Source: Neobacillus niacini
Lineage (GTDB): Bacteria; Bacillota; Bacilli; Bacillales; Cytobacillaceae
Assembly (NCBI RefSeq): GCF_000759675.1
Contig: NZ_BAWM01000006.1
Coordinates: 1 to 64,000 of the forward strand
Reading direction: 5' to 3'
Length of the DNA: 64,000 nt
Position 1 is the stretch's first letter. Every line of letters begins with the position of its first letter. The translations under genes were made by a program, and so were the position numbers. Below the pieces are notes generated by a model that was not told the DNA's origin, did not search any database, and worked only from the letters and a program-made list of their open reading frames with translations. Below, in pieces: positions 34,586 through 41,623 of the stretch.

Positions 34586-35536
34586 TTATTTAAACCATCC
34601 TTTTTTCTTAAACCAGTATGTCATACCAACTACAACTAGAAACATGAGGAAAAGGGTAAAAAAGTAACCGTATTTCCATGTTAACTCTGGCATGTGTTCA
34701 AAATTCATCCCATAAATACCTGCAATGAAGGTGAGAGGCATAAAAAGGGTAGTAATAACAGTAAGGACCTTCATCACATGGTTTGTTTGATGTGAATTTA
34801 AAGAAATATAGCTATCACGTATGTCCGTTGCTAATTCTCGGTTGGCTTCAATCATTTCTGTCAGCTTAAGCAAATGGTCATGGATATCAGAGAAATATTC
34901 AGTTTTTATCTGGATTCCAGTTAGCCGCTGTGAATTTATTATTCGGTATAAAAGATCTCTCATTGGTGTAATTGTTTGTCTCAATGAAAGGAGGTCGTGT
35001 CTCGTGTCAAAAAGAATCTCAAGTAAAGACTCCATTGACCTGCCCTTTGAATTCTCATCTATTTCATTTAGTGTATCTTCAAAGTGATAGACGAGCGGAA
35101 AGTAATTGTCTACCATACTGTCTAGAGTATGGTATAACACTTGATATGGATTCCACTTTTTTACCTTTTTTGAAAGAGAAAATTTGTTCCACACCTCTTG
35201 AATCTCAATAGATGGCTGGTGGTGAAAGGTAATAACGAAGTGTTCCGAAATAAAAAAGTTAATCTCCTCTTTTGTAATGGTAACTTGATTTAGGGCTTGT
35301 GTTACAAAAAAGGTATAATCCTCATAATAATCGAGTTTTGGGCGCTGCAGGGTATTGATACAATCCTCGATTGCTAAAGGGTGGAAGTGAAGAGGTTCAC
35401 TTAGGAGTTCCATCTCACTTTGGGTTGGTTGCCCGAAATCAATCCAGTACCATAAATAATTGCCTTGGACTAACTCTGAAACTTGCAAATCATGAATCAA
35501 TTGGTAATTTTGATTTACCGCAATTGTTCTAATCAT
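34586..35536 (-). CDS. corA: CorA-family magnesium/cobalt transporter
   Basis: Membrane channel for Mg2+ (or Co2+/Ni2+) of 316 residues. The long N-terminal cytoplasmic domain ends in a stalk helix. Two C-terminal membrane helices carry the signature YGMNFEHMPEL between them, the GMN selectivity motif. The basic C-terminal KKKGWFK is usual. It resembles B. subtilis YfjQ. No Mg riboswitch is seen upstream. The gene ends against the dispersed repeat. Confidence 0.92.
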   Translation of the reverse strand: MIRTIAVNQNYQLIHDLQVSELVQGNYLWYWIDFGQPTQSEMELLSEPLHFHPLAIEDCINTLQRPKLDYYEDYTFFVTQALNQVTITKEEINFFISEHFVITFHHQPSIEIQEVWNKFSLSKKVKKWNPYQVLYHTLDSMVDNYFPLVYHFEDTLNEIDENSKGRSMESLLEILFDTRHDLLSLRQTITPMRDLLYRIINSQRLTGIQIKTEYFSDIHDHLLKLTEMIEANRELATDIRDSYISLNSHQTNHVMKVLTVITTLFMPLTFIAGIYGMNFEHMPELTWKYGYFFTLFLMFLVVVGMTYWFKKKGWFK

Positions 35537-35775
35537 AAATACACCTTATTTCATTCTCTTAGTTTTTAAAAAAATATATATGACTTAATCATAACGATAT
35601 CTAGTGTTTTTTTCAAAAATGTACATTTGATTCCTTATAGCTCTAATTGGTTTAGGTTTGAATGATCGTCACGCATTTTGAAAAAGATGATTGGAAATCC
35701 TCTCAGCGTTTATACCCTGAGTTTAAATTTTAGGTAAATGTGAAAATTAATATTTCAGACACAGGTAAGTGGAAT

Positions 35776-35805
35776 AAAAAAGGCATTCCATTTGTTGGAA
35801 TGCCT
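35776..35805 (-). terminator. terminator of the radical SAM gene
   Basis: AGGCATTCCA and TGGAATGCCT pair around ACAAA and are followed by TTTTTT on the minus strand, 9 bases after the stop. Confidence 0.88.
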
Positions 35806-35813
35806 GAGTTTGA

Positions 35814-36995
35814 CTATACTGACAGTTTTGCTTTCATTCGCATTGCTTGTGGGACATACACACAGAAAGGCTCGCTCTCCATATAATCACCGGTTACTGC
35901 ATACGATCTTGAACGGGAACCGCCACAAATTTTGTTGAATTCACACACACCACATTTTCCTTTATAGTTATCAGGCTGTCTAAGGTCTATAAATACTTTT
36001 GCTTCACGGTAGATTTCTGCTAAAGGGGTTTCACGGATATTACCGCCAACGATCGGAAGCAAACCGCTTGGCATTACATCTCCAATATGGTTTACGAATA
36101 CAAAACCATTTCCGTCATTTACACCCTTTGGTGCACGCTTTAAGCCATCATGCATGGAAGCAAAGTCTGTTGTGATGGAATCTTCATAGCGAATTTCACC
36201 TTTTTCAATCAAATGGTCACGAGCTTTTTCTTGTAATACGACACGACGGTAGTGTTGAGAAGCAGTTGTTTTGATGTCATAAGGTGCTGTTTTACTTAAT
36301 TGATACAGCCAGCGGAATACTTTTTCATGCTCTGCAGGTGTGATACAAGCATCCATTTGACCTCGTCCTGTTGGAACGAGTAAGAAAATATACCACATGA
36401 CCGCCCCAAGTTCTTCTACGAGCTTAGACATTTCTTCAAGATGGTCATAATTATAGCGGGAAATAACCGTATTGATTTGCAAAGGCATTTTTAAATCATT
36501 TAAGTATTTAATTTTTTCAAGCGTCAGGTCGAAAGAACCAGGTACTCCACGAAATTTATCGTGTATTTCCGCAGTAGGTGCGTCGAGACTAAAGCCCCAG
36601 CGTGAAAGACCGACTTCTTTTGCACGTTCCATTCTTTCCTTCGTAACATTTGGTGTTGCACTTGGTGTCATCGAAACACGCATGCCTTTCTTTACTGCAT
36701 AATCAGCAAGTTCAAAAAGGTCTTCTCGCATCATACAATCTCCGCCAGAGAAGACAAGCATTGGATTGTCCATTTCGTAAATTTGATCAATTAAATTAAT
36801 TCCCTCTTCATGGGTTAACTCTCGAGGATCAGGAGTTAGCTGGGCATCAGCGCGGCAGTGTACACACTTCAACTCACATGCTCGTGTTACTTCCCAAATT
36901 ACAATAAACGGGTTCACATTATAATCAATTCCCTTGCTTACACCATGCGGATGTCCCATTGCATGTGGGTGTCCTTTACCTATTCCTTGCATTGT
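35814..36995 (-). CDS. radical SAM/SPASM protein (BA_1875 type)
   Basis: An S-adenosylmethionine radical enzyme of about 393 residues. The 4Fe-4S motif CELKCVHC is near residue 37. GGDCMM and the SxDA region follow. The SPASM domain at the end holds CGVCEFNKIC and a later Cys in EPFC for extra clusters. The N-terminus is His/Gly-rich (GKGHPHAMGHPHG), a possible metal-binding tail. The group is related to AhbD/NirJ heme-modifying enzymes and to peptide-modifying SPASM proteins; no peptide substrate gene is visible nearby. The start is uncertain: ATG 36995 has GGTG 6 bases upstream, with in-frame ATG 37001 and GTG 37004 as alternatives. Confidence 0.85.
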   Translation of the reverse strand, partial: TMQGIGKGHPHAMGHPHGVSKGIDYNVNPFIVIWEVTRACELKCVHCRADAQLTPDPRELTHEEGINLIDQIYEMDNPMLVFSGGDCMMREDLFELADYAVKKGMRVSMTPSATPNVTKERMERAKEVGLSRWGFSLDAPTAEIHDKFRGVPGSFDLTLEKIKYLNDLKMPLQINTVISRYNYDHLEEMSKLVEELGAVMWYIFLLVPTGRGQMDACITPAEHEKVFRWLYQLSKTAPYDIKTTASQHYRRVVLQEKARDHLIEKGEIRYEDSITTDFASMHDGLKRAPKGVNDGNGFVFVNHIGDVMPSGLLPIVGGNIRETPLAEIYREAKVFIDLRQPDNYKGKCGVCEFNKICGGSRSRSYAVTGDYMESEPFCVYVPQAMRMKAKLSV

Positions 36996-37341
36996 CATCA
37001 CCAAGATTCATTAAATTTTTTAAGAACAATTAAAATTATTTAAAATGTTTCTATAGGTTTATTATAATTTTCTCGGTATGTTGTGCATGAAAGGTTTGTT
37101 ACAATATTTCTACATTCCTTTATCAAAAAATACTAAACAACTAATATTTATCGTATTTTAATAGATAAAGTGAACGAAAACCCTTTGTGTACAAGGGATG
37201 GAAGCACTGCTATAGTTTGTTACTAGAGGGCTTTCATTACCACTCTAGGAAATCCTTTCCTGAATACCCAAAAGTTTAGAATATAAACAAATAGGGTTTC
37301 TCCTTTATGATGAATGTATCAACGAATGAAGGAGAGCAACT
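36996..37341. other. gene-free stretch between radical SAM and LysM genes
   Basis: About 345 AT-rich bases between divergent genes. No RNA motif or ORF with a ribosome binding site is seen. It must hold both promoters, but I could not assign either with confidence. Confidence 0.5.
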
Positions 37342-38124
37342 ATGAAAAAACATTTACTGACAGTCGCGGCTGCTGCCGGCATATTGTTTACAACTTTTGG
37401 TGGATCTGTAAGTGCACATGAAAATGTATATACCGTTAAATCAGGGGACACGCTTTGGAGAATCTCGCAAAATAATAATATATCAGTTGCAAATTTAAAA
37501 GCTTGGAATTACCTGTCAAGCGATAGTATCTATGCCAATCAAAGACTATCATTATTGGCACCCCACACGCATGAAACTCAATCTGGTTCCACTTACACCG
37601 TACAAAAAGGGGATACATTATGGTTGATTTCAACACTACATAAACTTACAGTTGCACAGCTTAAATCCTTGAATAACATGACCACGGATATGATTTATGT
37701 GGGACAAGTCCTTAAAGTATCAGGTTCGGCTGCAACTCCAGCTCCAGCACCAATTTCTACTGTTTCAAAAGCGCAAATGGTGATAACAGAAGCCAAGAAA
37801 TATATCGGCACTCCTTACTTATGGGGTGGAAATACTCCAACGGGTTTTGATTGCAGCGGCTTCTCAAAATACGTTTTTGAAAAAGTAGGAATCTCTCTTC
37901 CTAGAACAGCAGCAACACAGTATTCTGGCTTAAAAGCTGTTAGCAGCCCAAGTCCTGGTGATCTTGTTTTCTTTGAAACCTATGCACCTGGTCCAACTCA
38001 TTTAGGAATTTACATTGGAGATAACAAATTCATTCATGCGGGTACATCAACAGGTGTAACCATTACCGATATGAATAATCCGTATTGGAAACCTAGATAT
38101 CTAGGTGCTAGAACAGCATTTTAA
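37342..38124 (+). CDS. LysM-NlpC/P60 cell-wall DL-endopeptidase (LytE-like)
   Basis: A secreted peptidoglycan hydrolase of 260 residues. Signal peptide 1-25 (cut after SVSA), LysM 1 at about 29-73 (YTVKSGDTLWRIS), LysM 2 at about 84-128 (YTVQKGDTLWLIS), a Pro/Ala linker, and the NlpC/P60 domain at about 145-260 with catalytic Cys in FDCSGFS, His in THLGIYIG and His in FIHAG. It would cut the D-Glu-mDAP bond in the wall. Similar in layout to LytE and CwlS of B. subtilis. AGGAGAG precedes the start. Confidence 0.93.
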   Translation: MKKHLLTVAAAAGILFTTFGGSVSAHENVYTVKSGDTLWRISQNNNISVANLKAWNYLSSDSIYANQRLSLLAPHTHETQSGSTYTVQKGDTLWLISTLHKLTVAQLKSLNNMTTDMIYVGQVLKVSGSAATPAPAPISTVSKAQMVITEAKKYIGTPYLWGGNTPTGFDCSGFSKYVFEKVGISLPRTAATQYSGLKAVSSPSPGDLVFFETYAPGPTHLGIYIGDNKFIHAGTSTGVTITDMNNPYWKPRYLGARTAF

Positions 38125-38138
38125 TAGAACGAAAAACA

Positions 38139-38168
38139 ACCTTTATCGAACGATAAAGGTCTTTTTTG
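38139..38168 (+). terminator. terminator
   Basis: ACCTTTATCG-AA-CGATAAAGGT followed by CTTTTTT, 15 bases after the wall hydrolase gene. Confidence 0.88.
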
Positions 38169-38269
38169 TTCAAAATATCTGAAAATTTATAGTTTATGAA
38201 AGGGGCATTTCCCTTTATACTTAAGTATGAAGAGTAATTTACTCTAAAAGTTTAGATTAGGAGAAAGTA

Positions 38270-38899
38270 ATGGTAAAAAGAATCCTTAGCATTTCCCTTT
38301 TAATCACCATTATAGGAATTGGCTTTTTTCAGAAAGATGAATTACTTTCCTTAATTAAAGCTGGAGGAATCCTATCTATATGCATGAGCATGCTGTTTGT
38401 AGCCATTTGTGTCTTTTTTCCAGTCATTCCTTTTCCTGTCCTAGCAGGTGTCATCGGCGGTGTATCTGGAACTACCCAAGGAGTAATCGTTTCCTTGACG
38501 GGAGCCATGGCTGGAACAATGGGATTCTTCTTTTTATGCAGGTACGGTTTTCGGGATTATGCACAATCAAAGTTAATGAACTATTCCAAAGTCCAGGAAT
38601 ACGAAGAGTTTCTTTATCGCAATTCCTTTATGGCTATCTTAACCTGCCGTTTGATTCCAATTATCCCAGCGCCTGTAGTCAATATCATTTGCGGCTTAAG
38701 TAAAGTGAAGTGGTTCACATTTTTTACCGCCTCCACGATTGGAAAAATTCCAAATATTCTAATCCTTTCATATGCAGGTGCTTCTTTTAGCAGCAATAAG
38801 CTATTTTCTTTTGGTTTATATGGCGGGTATATTCTAATTATTTTCATCATTAATTTTGTCATCATGTATCGTAAAATGGCTAAGGAATCTGCGGACTAA
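38270..38899 (+). CDS. TVP38/TMEM64 (VTT/DedA-like) membrane protein
   Basis: 209 residues with about five or six membrane helices. The VTT/SNARE-associated motif is visible: FFPVIPFPVLAGVIGG, then GAMAGTMGFFFLCRYGFRD, and R-L-I-P-I-I-P-A-P with the conserved Arg and reentrant prolines. Members are thought to scramble or transport lipids such as undecaprenyl phosphate or phosphatidylethanolamine. The start has AGGAGA. Its stop overlaps the stop of the next, convergent gene. Confidence 0.87.
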   Translation: MVKRILSISLLITIIGIGFFQKDELLSLIKAGGILSICMSMLFVAICVFFPVIPFPVLAGVIGGVSGTTQGVIVSLTGAMAGTMGFFFLCRYGFRDYAQSKLMNYSKVQEYEEFLYRNSFMAILTCRLIPIIPAPVVNIICGLSKVKWFTFFTASTIGKIPNILILSYAGASFSSNKLFSFGLYGGYILIIFIINFVIMYRKMAKESAD

Positions 38900-39243
38900 A
38901 CAATGTGCTTTACAGGAAGGTCTTTTTCTTCAATCGTAATGACTTCTTTAAAGAAGCTTTTTAAAATGAACCATCGTGCTGGATAGGAATTTATAAAATC
39001 TTCCATTACGAGGGGAGAGTACTGAATAAAACAATCTAGATATATTCTCTGCTTTTTTAGATCATGTAATAGGGCATGCGGGATGGTGTAGTAGTCATAA
39101 ATTTGGTACGGATTTAACTTTACCACCTCGATTTTATGCATTTGAATGTAGGGTAATATCGTTTGTTCTTGAAGTTTAATGCTGTCTTCCTTAGAAAGCC
39201 CATTTAATCTTATCCTATCATTTATTAAGTAAATTCCCTTCAT
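38896..39243 (-). CDS. hypothetical protein, 115 residues
   Basis: Soluble protein of unknown family, without signal peptide or membrane helix. It begins MKGIYLINDRIRLNGLSKEDSIKLQ. The pattern of a short strand followed by a helix and a second strand (HKIEVVKLNPYQIYDYYTIPH) recalls the N-terminus of serine recombinases, but no catalytic domain is present. RBS AGAGGTG. Convergent to the VTT gene with a 4-base overlap of stop regions and no terminator between them. Confidence 0.7.
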   Translation of the reverse strand: MKGIYLINDRIRLNGLSKEDSIKLQEQTILPYIQMHKIEVVKLNPYQIYDYYTIPHALLHDLKKQRIYLDCFIQYSPLVMEDFINSYPARWFILKSFFKEVITIEEKDLPVKHIV

Positions 39244-39350
39244 ACCATGACACCTCTTTCTACTATTGTTTGGTATTGTTATTGACAGGGAGGGAAGGAA
39301 GTATACTTCTGTATATTTTGATTATCAAAATTTTTGGAAGGTGATGAAGC

Positions 39351-39794
39351 ATGTCTAGTTGGGAAAAGGCTGGTTTTACTATTAGTACGGATAAGCGATA
39401 TCTTGATATCAATGTAATTCACCATTTTTTGAGTGTTGAATCTTACTGGGCTAAAGGTATATCGATGGAAAAAGTAAAGAAATCAATCGAGAAATCCTCG
39501 ATTTGCTTTGGGATGTACGAGGGAAATCCTGCAAAGGGGGAAGCAAAGCAAATTGGTTTTGTCCGGGCGGTAACAGACTTTGTAAGATTCGCTTGGATTA
39601 TGGATGTATTTGTCCTTCCTGAATATAGAGGAAGGGGCTTATCAAAATGGATGATGGAAACGATGGTGGAGGAATCAGAACTAAAAGATGTTCGAAAAAT
39701 GATGTTATGCACCTACGACGCACACGGATTATATGAACAATACGGTTTTCAAGCCATTGATGACCCAGAGATTTTTATGGAAAGAAAAATATAG
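39351..39794 (+). CDS. GNAT-family N-acetyltransferase
   Basis: 147 residues. The acetyl-CoA-binding motif YRGRGLSKWMM is at about 92-102, preceded by the strand IMDVFVLPE and followed by LCTYDAHGLYEQYGFQ, which ends motif B. GGAAGGTG lies 7 bases upstream of ATG. Substrate unknown. A hairpin (GGCTGTCT with AGACAGCC) follows at 39808-39834 without a strong T-run. Confidence 0.87.
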   Translation: MSSWEKAGFTISTDKRYLDINVIHHFLSVESYWAKGISMEKVKKSIEKSSICFGMYEGNPAKGEAKQIGFVRAVTDFVRFAWIMDVFVLPEYRGRGLSKWMMETMVEESELKDVRKMMLCTYDAHGLYEQYGFQAIDDPEIFMERKI

Positions 39795-39869
39795 TATATT
39801 GTGCAAATAGGCTGTCTGCTAATTAGTAGACAGCCAGTATTTATTTGTTTAAAAGTCAGATGTGCGCTC

Positions 39870-39910
39870 TGATTCCCATTGTTTAGGTTATTATTGCTTT
39901 ATGGGAATCA
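39870..39910. promoter_or_regulatory. inverted repeat upstream of the LysE-type exporter
   Basis: TGATTCCCAT (39870-39879) and ATGGGAATCA (39901-39910) are a perfect 10-bp inverted repeat with a 21-base spacer, 56 bases before the exporter start. It could be an operator or an RNA stem in the leader. No regulator gene is adjacent. Confidence 0.45.
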
Positions 39911-39965
39911 AAAGCAGACACTTGTGCCCATTCCTTATAAAATAAACGTTTAATGGAGAGTAAAT

Positions 39966-40571
39966 ATGTTATCTGCTGCTATACATGGATTTATTTTAGC
40001 CTTTGGGTTGATTTTACCTTTAGGTGTACAAAATGTTTTTGTATTTAATCAGGGAGCCTTACAGCCAAAATGGACAAACGCATTACCAGTGGTCTTAACT
40101 GCTGCACTTTGTGATACACTCTTAATTTCGTTGGCTGTTTTAGGAATTTCAGCCGTTGTGTTAGAAATCAGCTTTTTAAAAGTAGCTTTGAGTTTGATTG
40201 GTATTGCTTTTTTATTATATATGGGGTATATGACATGGAAAAGTAAACCTAGTACAGAGGAAAATAATGTTCAATTATTTTCTGCGCGGAAACAAATTAC
40301 CTTTGCTGCATCTGTTTCACTCTTAAATCCACATGCGATTATGGATACAATTGGTGTAATCGGAACAAGTTCATTAACATACACAGGAATAGAAAAGGCA
40401 GTTTTTACGATTGTCTGTATTCTCGTATCGTGGTTATGGTTTTTTGGATTATCCATCGTTGGTAGGTTGGTAGGAAAACTTGATCAGACGGGTCAATTCC
40501 TTAACACGTTAAACAAAATATCCGCTGTAATCATGTGGGGAACTGCGGTGTACCTAGTATTTTCGTTTTAA
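39966..40571 (+). CDS. LysE/ArgO-type amino acid exporter
   Basis: Membrane exporter of 201 residues with six helices. The family motif GLILPLGVQNVFVFNQGA is near the N-terminus and SLLNPHAIMDTIGVIG lies in the second half, both typical of LysE (basic amino acid export). It resembles B. subtilis YisU. GGAGAG precedes the start. A single-gene unit ended by a GC-rich hairpin. Confidence 0.9.
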   Translation: MLSAAIHGFILAFGLILPLGVQNVFVFNQGALQPKWTNALPVVLTAALCDTLLISLAVLGISAVVLEISFLKVALSLIGIAFLLYMGYMTWKSKPSTEENNVQLFSARKQITFAASVSLLNPHAIMDTIGVIGTSSLTYTGIEKAVFTIVCILVSWLWFFGLSIVGRLVGKLDQTGQFLNTLNKISAVIMWGTAVYLVFSF

Positions 40572-40578
40572 AAAAATT

Positions 40579-40601
40579 ACCCGGCAAACTGCCGGGTCTT
40601 A
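40579..40601 (+). terminator. hairpin after the LysE-type gene
   Basis: ACCCGGCA-AAC-TGCCGGGT with a short run CTTAAAA after it, and A-rich bases before it. It would terminate best on the minus strand; plus-strand efficiency is uncertain. Confidence 0.6.
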
Positions 40602-40632
40602 AAATGGAATCTATAAAATAAAGGGGGGGAGG

Positions 40633-40698
40633 ATGGTTCCTGTTATAGAACCTATAACTATAATAGAGGGAAAATATGAACAAACTATGAAAAAATAA
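40633..40698 (+). CDS. possible 21-residue peptide ORF
   Basis: ATG preceded closely by AAGGGGGGGAGG, encoding MVPVIEPITIIEGKYEQTMKK and a TAA stop. The ribosome binding site is strong, but the ORF is too short to judge by coding bias. It lies 35 bases upstream of a small Cys-rich gene and could be a leader peptide or chance. Confidence 0.3.
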   Translation: MVPVIEPITIIEGKYEQTMKK

Positions 40699-40732
40699 TT
40701 AATAGATTGGTAAATCTCTGGAGGAGAAAATA

Positions 40733-40909
40733 ATGAAGGATTTCCATTTCTGTGCCACCTGCAGACATTTTAAAGCTGAAAGAAAATCAGATCGAATGGT
40801 TTATTACTGTAGCCGTTTAGGGTATGAAACCAAAACCAATTATAAATTTAACTGCTGGAGTCCAAAAAAGAGCATAATAGATTTAATGGAGAAATTGAAG
40901 GAGAGTTGA
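40733..40909 (+). CDS. small Cys-rich protein, putative zinc binder
   Basis: 58 residues starting at ATG 40733 after GGAGGAG. The sequence opens MKDFHFCATCRHFKAE; the four cysteines at 7, 10, 28 and 43 (CATC, YYCSRLG, FNCWSP) form a likely zinc ribbon. The C-terminus is a basic helix. It ends 18 bases before the hemolysin III gene, which has its own AAGGAG, so the two are probably cotranscribed. Family not recognised. Confidence 0.7.
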   Translation: MKDFHFCATCRHFKAERKSDRMVYYCSRLGYETKTNYKFNCWSPKKSIIDLMEKLKES

Positions 40910-40927
40910 AAAAAGGAGTTTTGAGAA

Positions 40928-41575
40928 ATGGCAAATACACATGTATTTTCACGGAAAGAGGAGGTTGCCAATTCGATTACCCACGGGATTGGTGCAATTC
41001 TTAGTATTGGTGCTCTGGTAATATTAATTGTGTTTTCTACCATTTATGGGAATACTTGGCACATTGTAAGCTTTACAATCTATGGAGCCTCCATGTTCAT
41101 ATTGTATATGTCCTCGACGTTGGTACATAGTTTTCCAGAAGGAAAAGCCAAGGACATTTTTGAAATCTTTGACCATTCATCTATCTACTTTTTTATTGCT
41201 GGAACCTATACACCATTCCTCCTCGTTGTGATTAGAGGTCCTTTAGGCTGGTCATTGTTCGGAGTGGTTTGGGGCTTGGCAATTGCCGGAACAGTTTTTA
41301 AGTGCTATTTTGCAAAAAAATATCTATTTACCTCGACTATTCTCTATGTTGTGATGGGCTGGATGATGGTTTTCGTGTGGAATCCAATAGCAGATAGGCT
41401 TCCTTCTGAAGGGATGACCTATTTAATGATTGGCGGTCTCCTTTATACGTTTGGTGCAATTTTTTATGTATGGCGTGGGTTCCACTATCACCATGCAATA
41501 TGGCATTTATTTGTCATCGCGGGAACAGTTCTTCACTTTTTCTGTGTATTGCTTTATGTATTGCCAATTAAATAG
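40928..41575 (+). CDS. yplQ: hemolysin III family membrane protein
   Basis: PAQR/HlyIII-type seven-helix membrane protein of 215 residues. The first conserved block EEVANSITHGIGA, the metal ligands in SSTLVHSF and FDHSSIYFFIAGTYTPF, and the C-terminal HAIWHLFVIAGTVLHFF are all visible. Members may act as membrane hydrolases; the physiological role in Bacillus is not established. It resembles B. subtilis YplQ. Confidence 0.92.
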   Translation: MANTHVFSRKEEVANSITHGIGAILSIGALVILIVFSTIYGNTWHIVSFTIYGASMFILYMSSTLVHSFPEGKAKDIFEIFDHSSIYFFIAGTYTPFLLVVIRGPLGWSLFGVVWGLAIAGTVFKCYFAKKYLFTSTILYVVMGWMMVFVWNPIADRLPSEGMTYLMIGGLLYTFGAIFYVWRGFHYHHAIWHLFVIAGTVLHFFCVLLYVLPIK

Positions 41576-41583
41576 TGAATCCA

Positions 41584-41619
41584 AAAAGGCGTCTGGTTAA
41601 AATGTACCAGACGCCTTTT
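41584..41619. terminator. bidirectional terminator
   Basis: AAAAGGCGTCTGGT pairs with ACCAGACGCCTTTT around an 8-base loop, between convergent hemolysin III and PBP genes. Confidence 0.9.
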
Positions 41620-41623
41620 CTAA

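Noticed and set aside
35662..35733. 23-residue ORF MIVTHFEKDDWKSSQRLYPE and FKF
   Set aside because: Reads like protein sequence but has no ribosome binding site and no continuation on either side. It may be a tiny gene remnant; not enough to call.
37276..37303. SigB-like GTTTAG-N14-GGGTTT before the LysM gene
   Set aside because: The -10 deviates from GGGTAT, and such matches are frequent by chance in AT-rich DNA.
38173..38187. CodY-like AAATATCTGAAAATT upstream of the VTT gene
   Set aside because: Two mismatches in an AT-rich region and no supporting promoter context.
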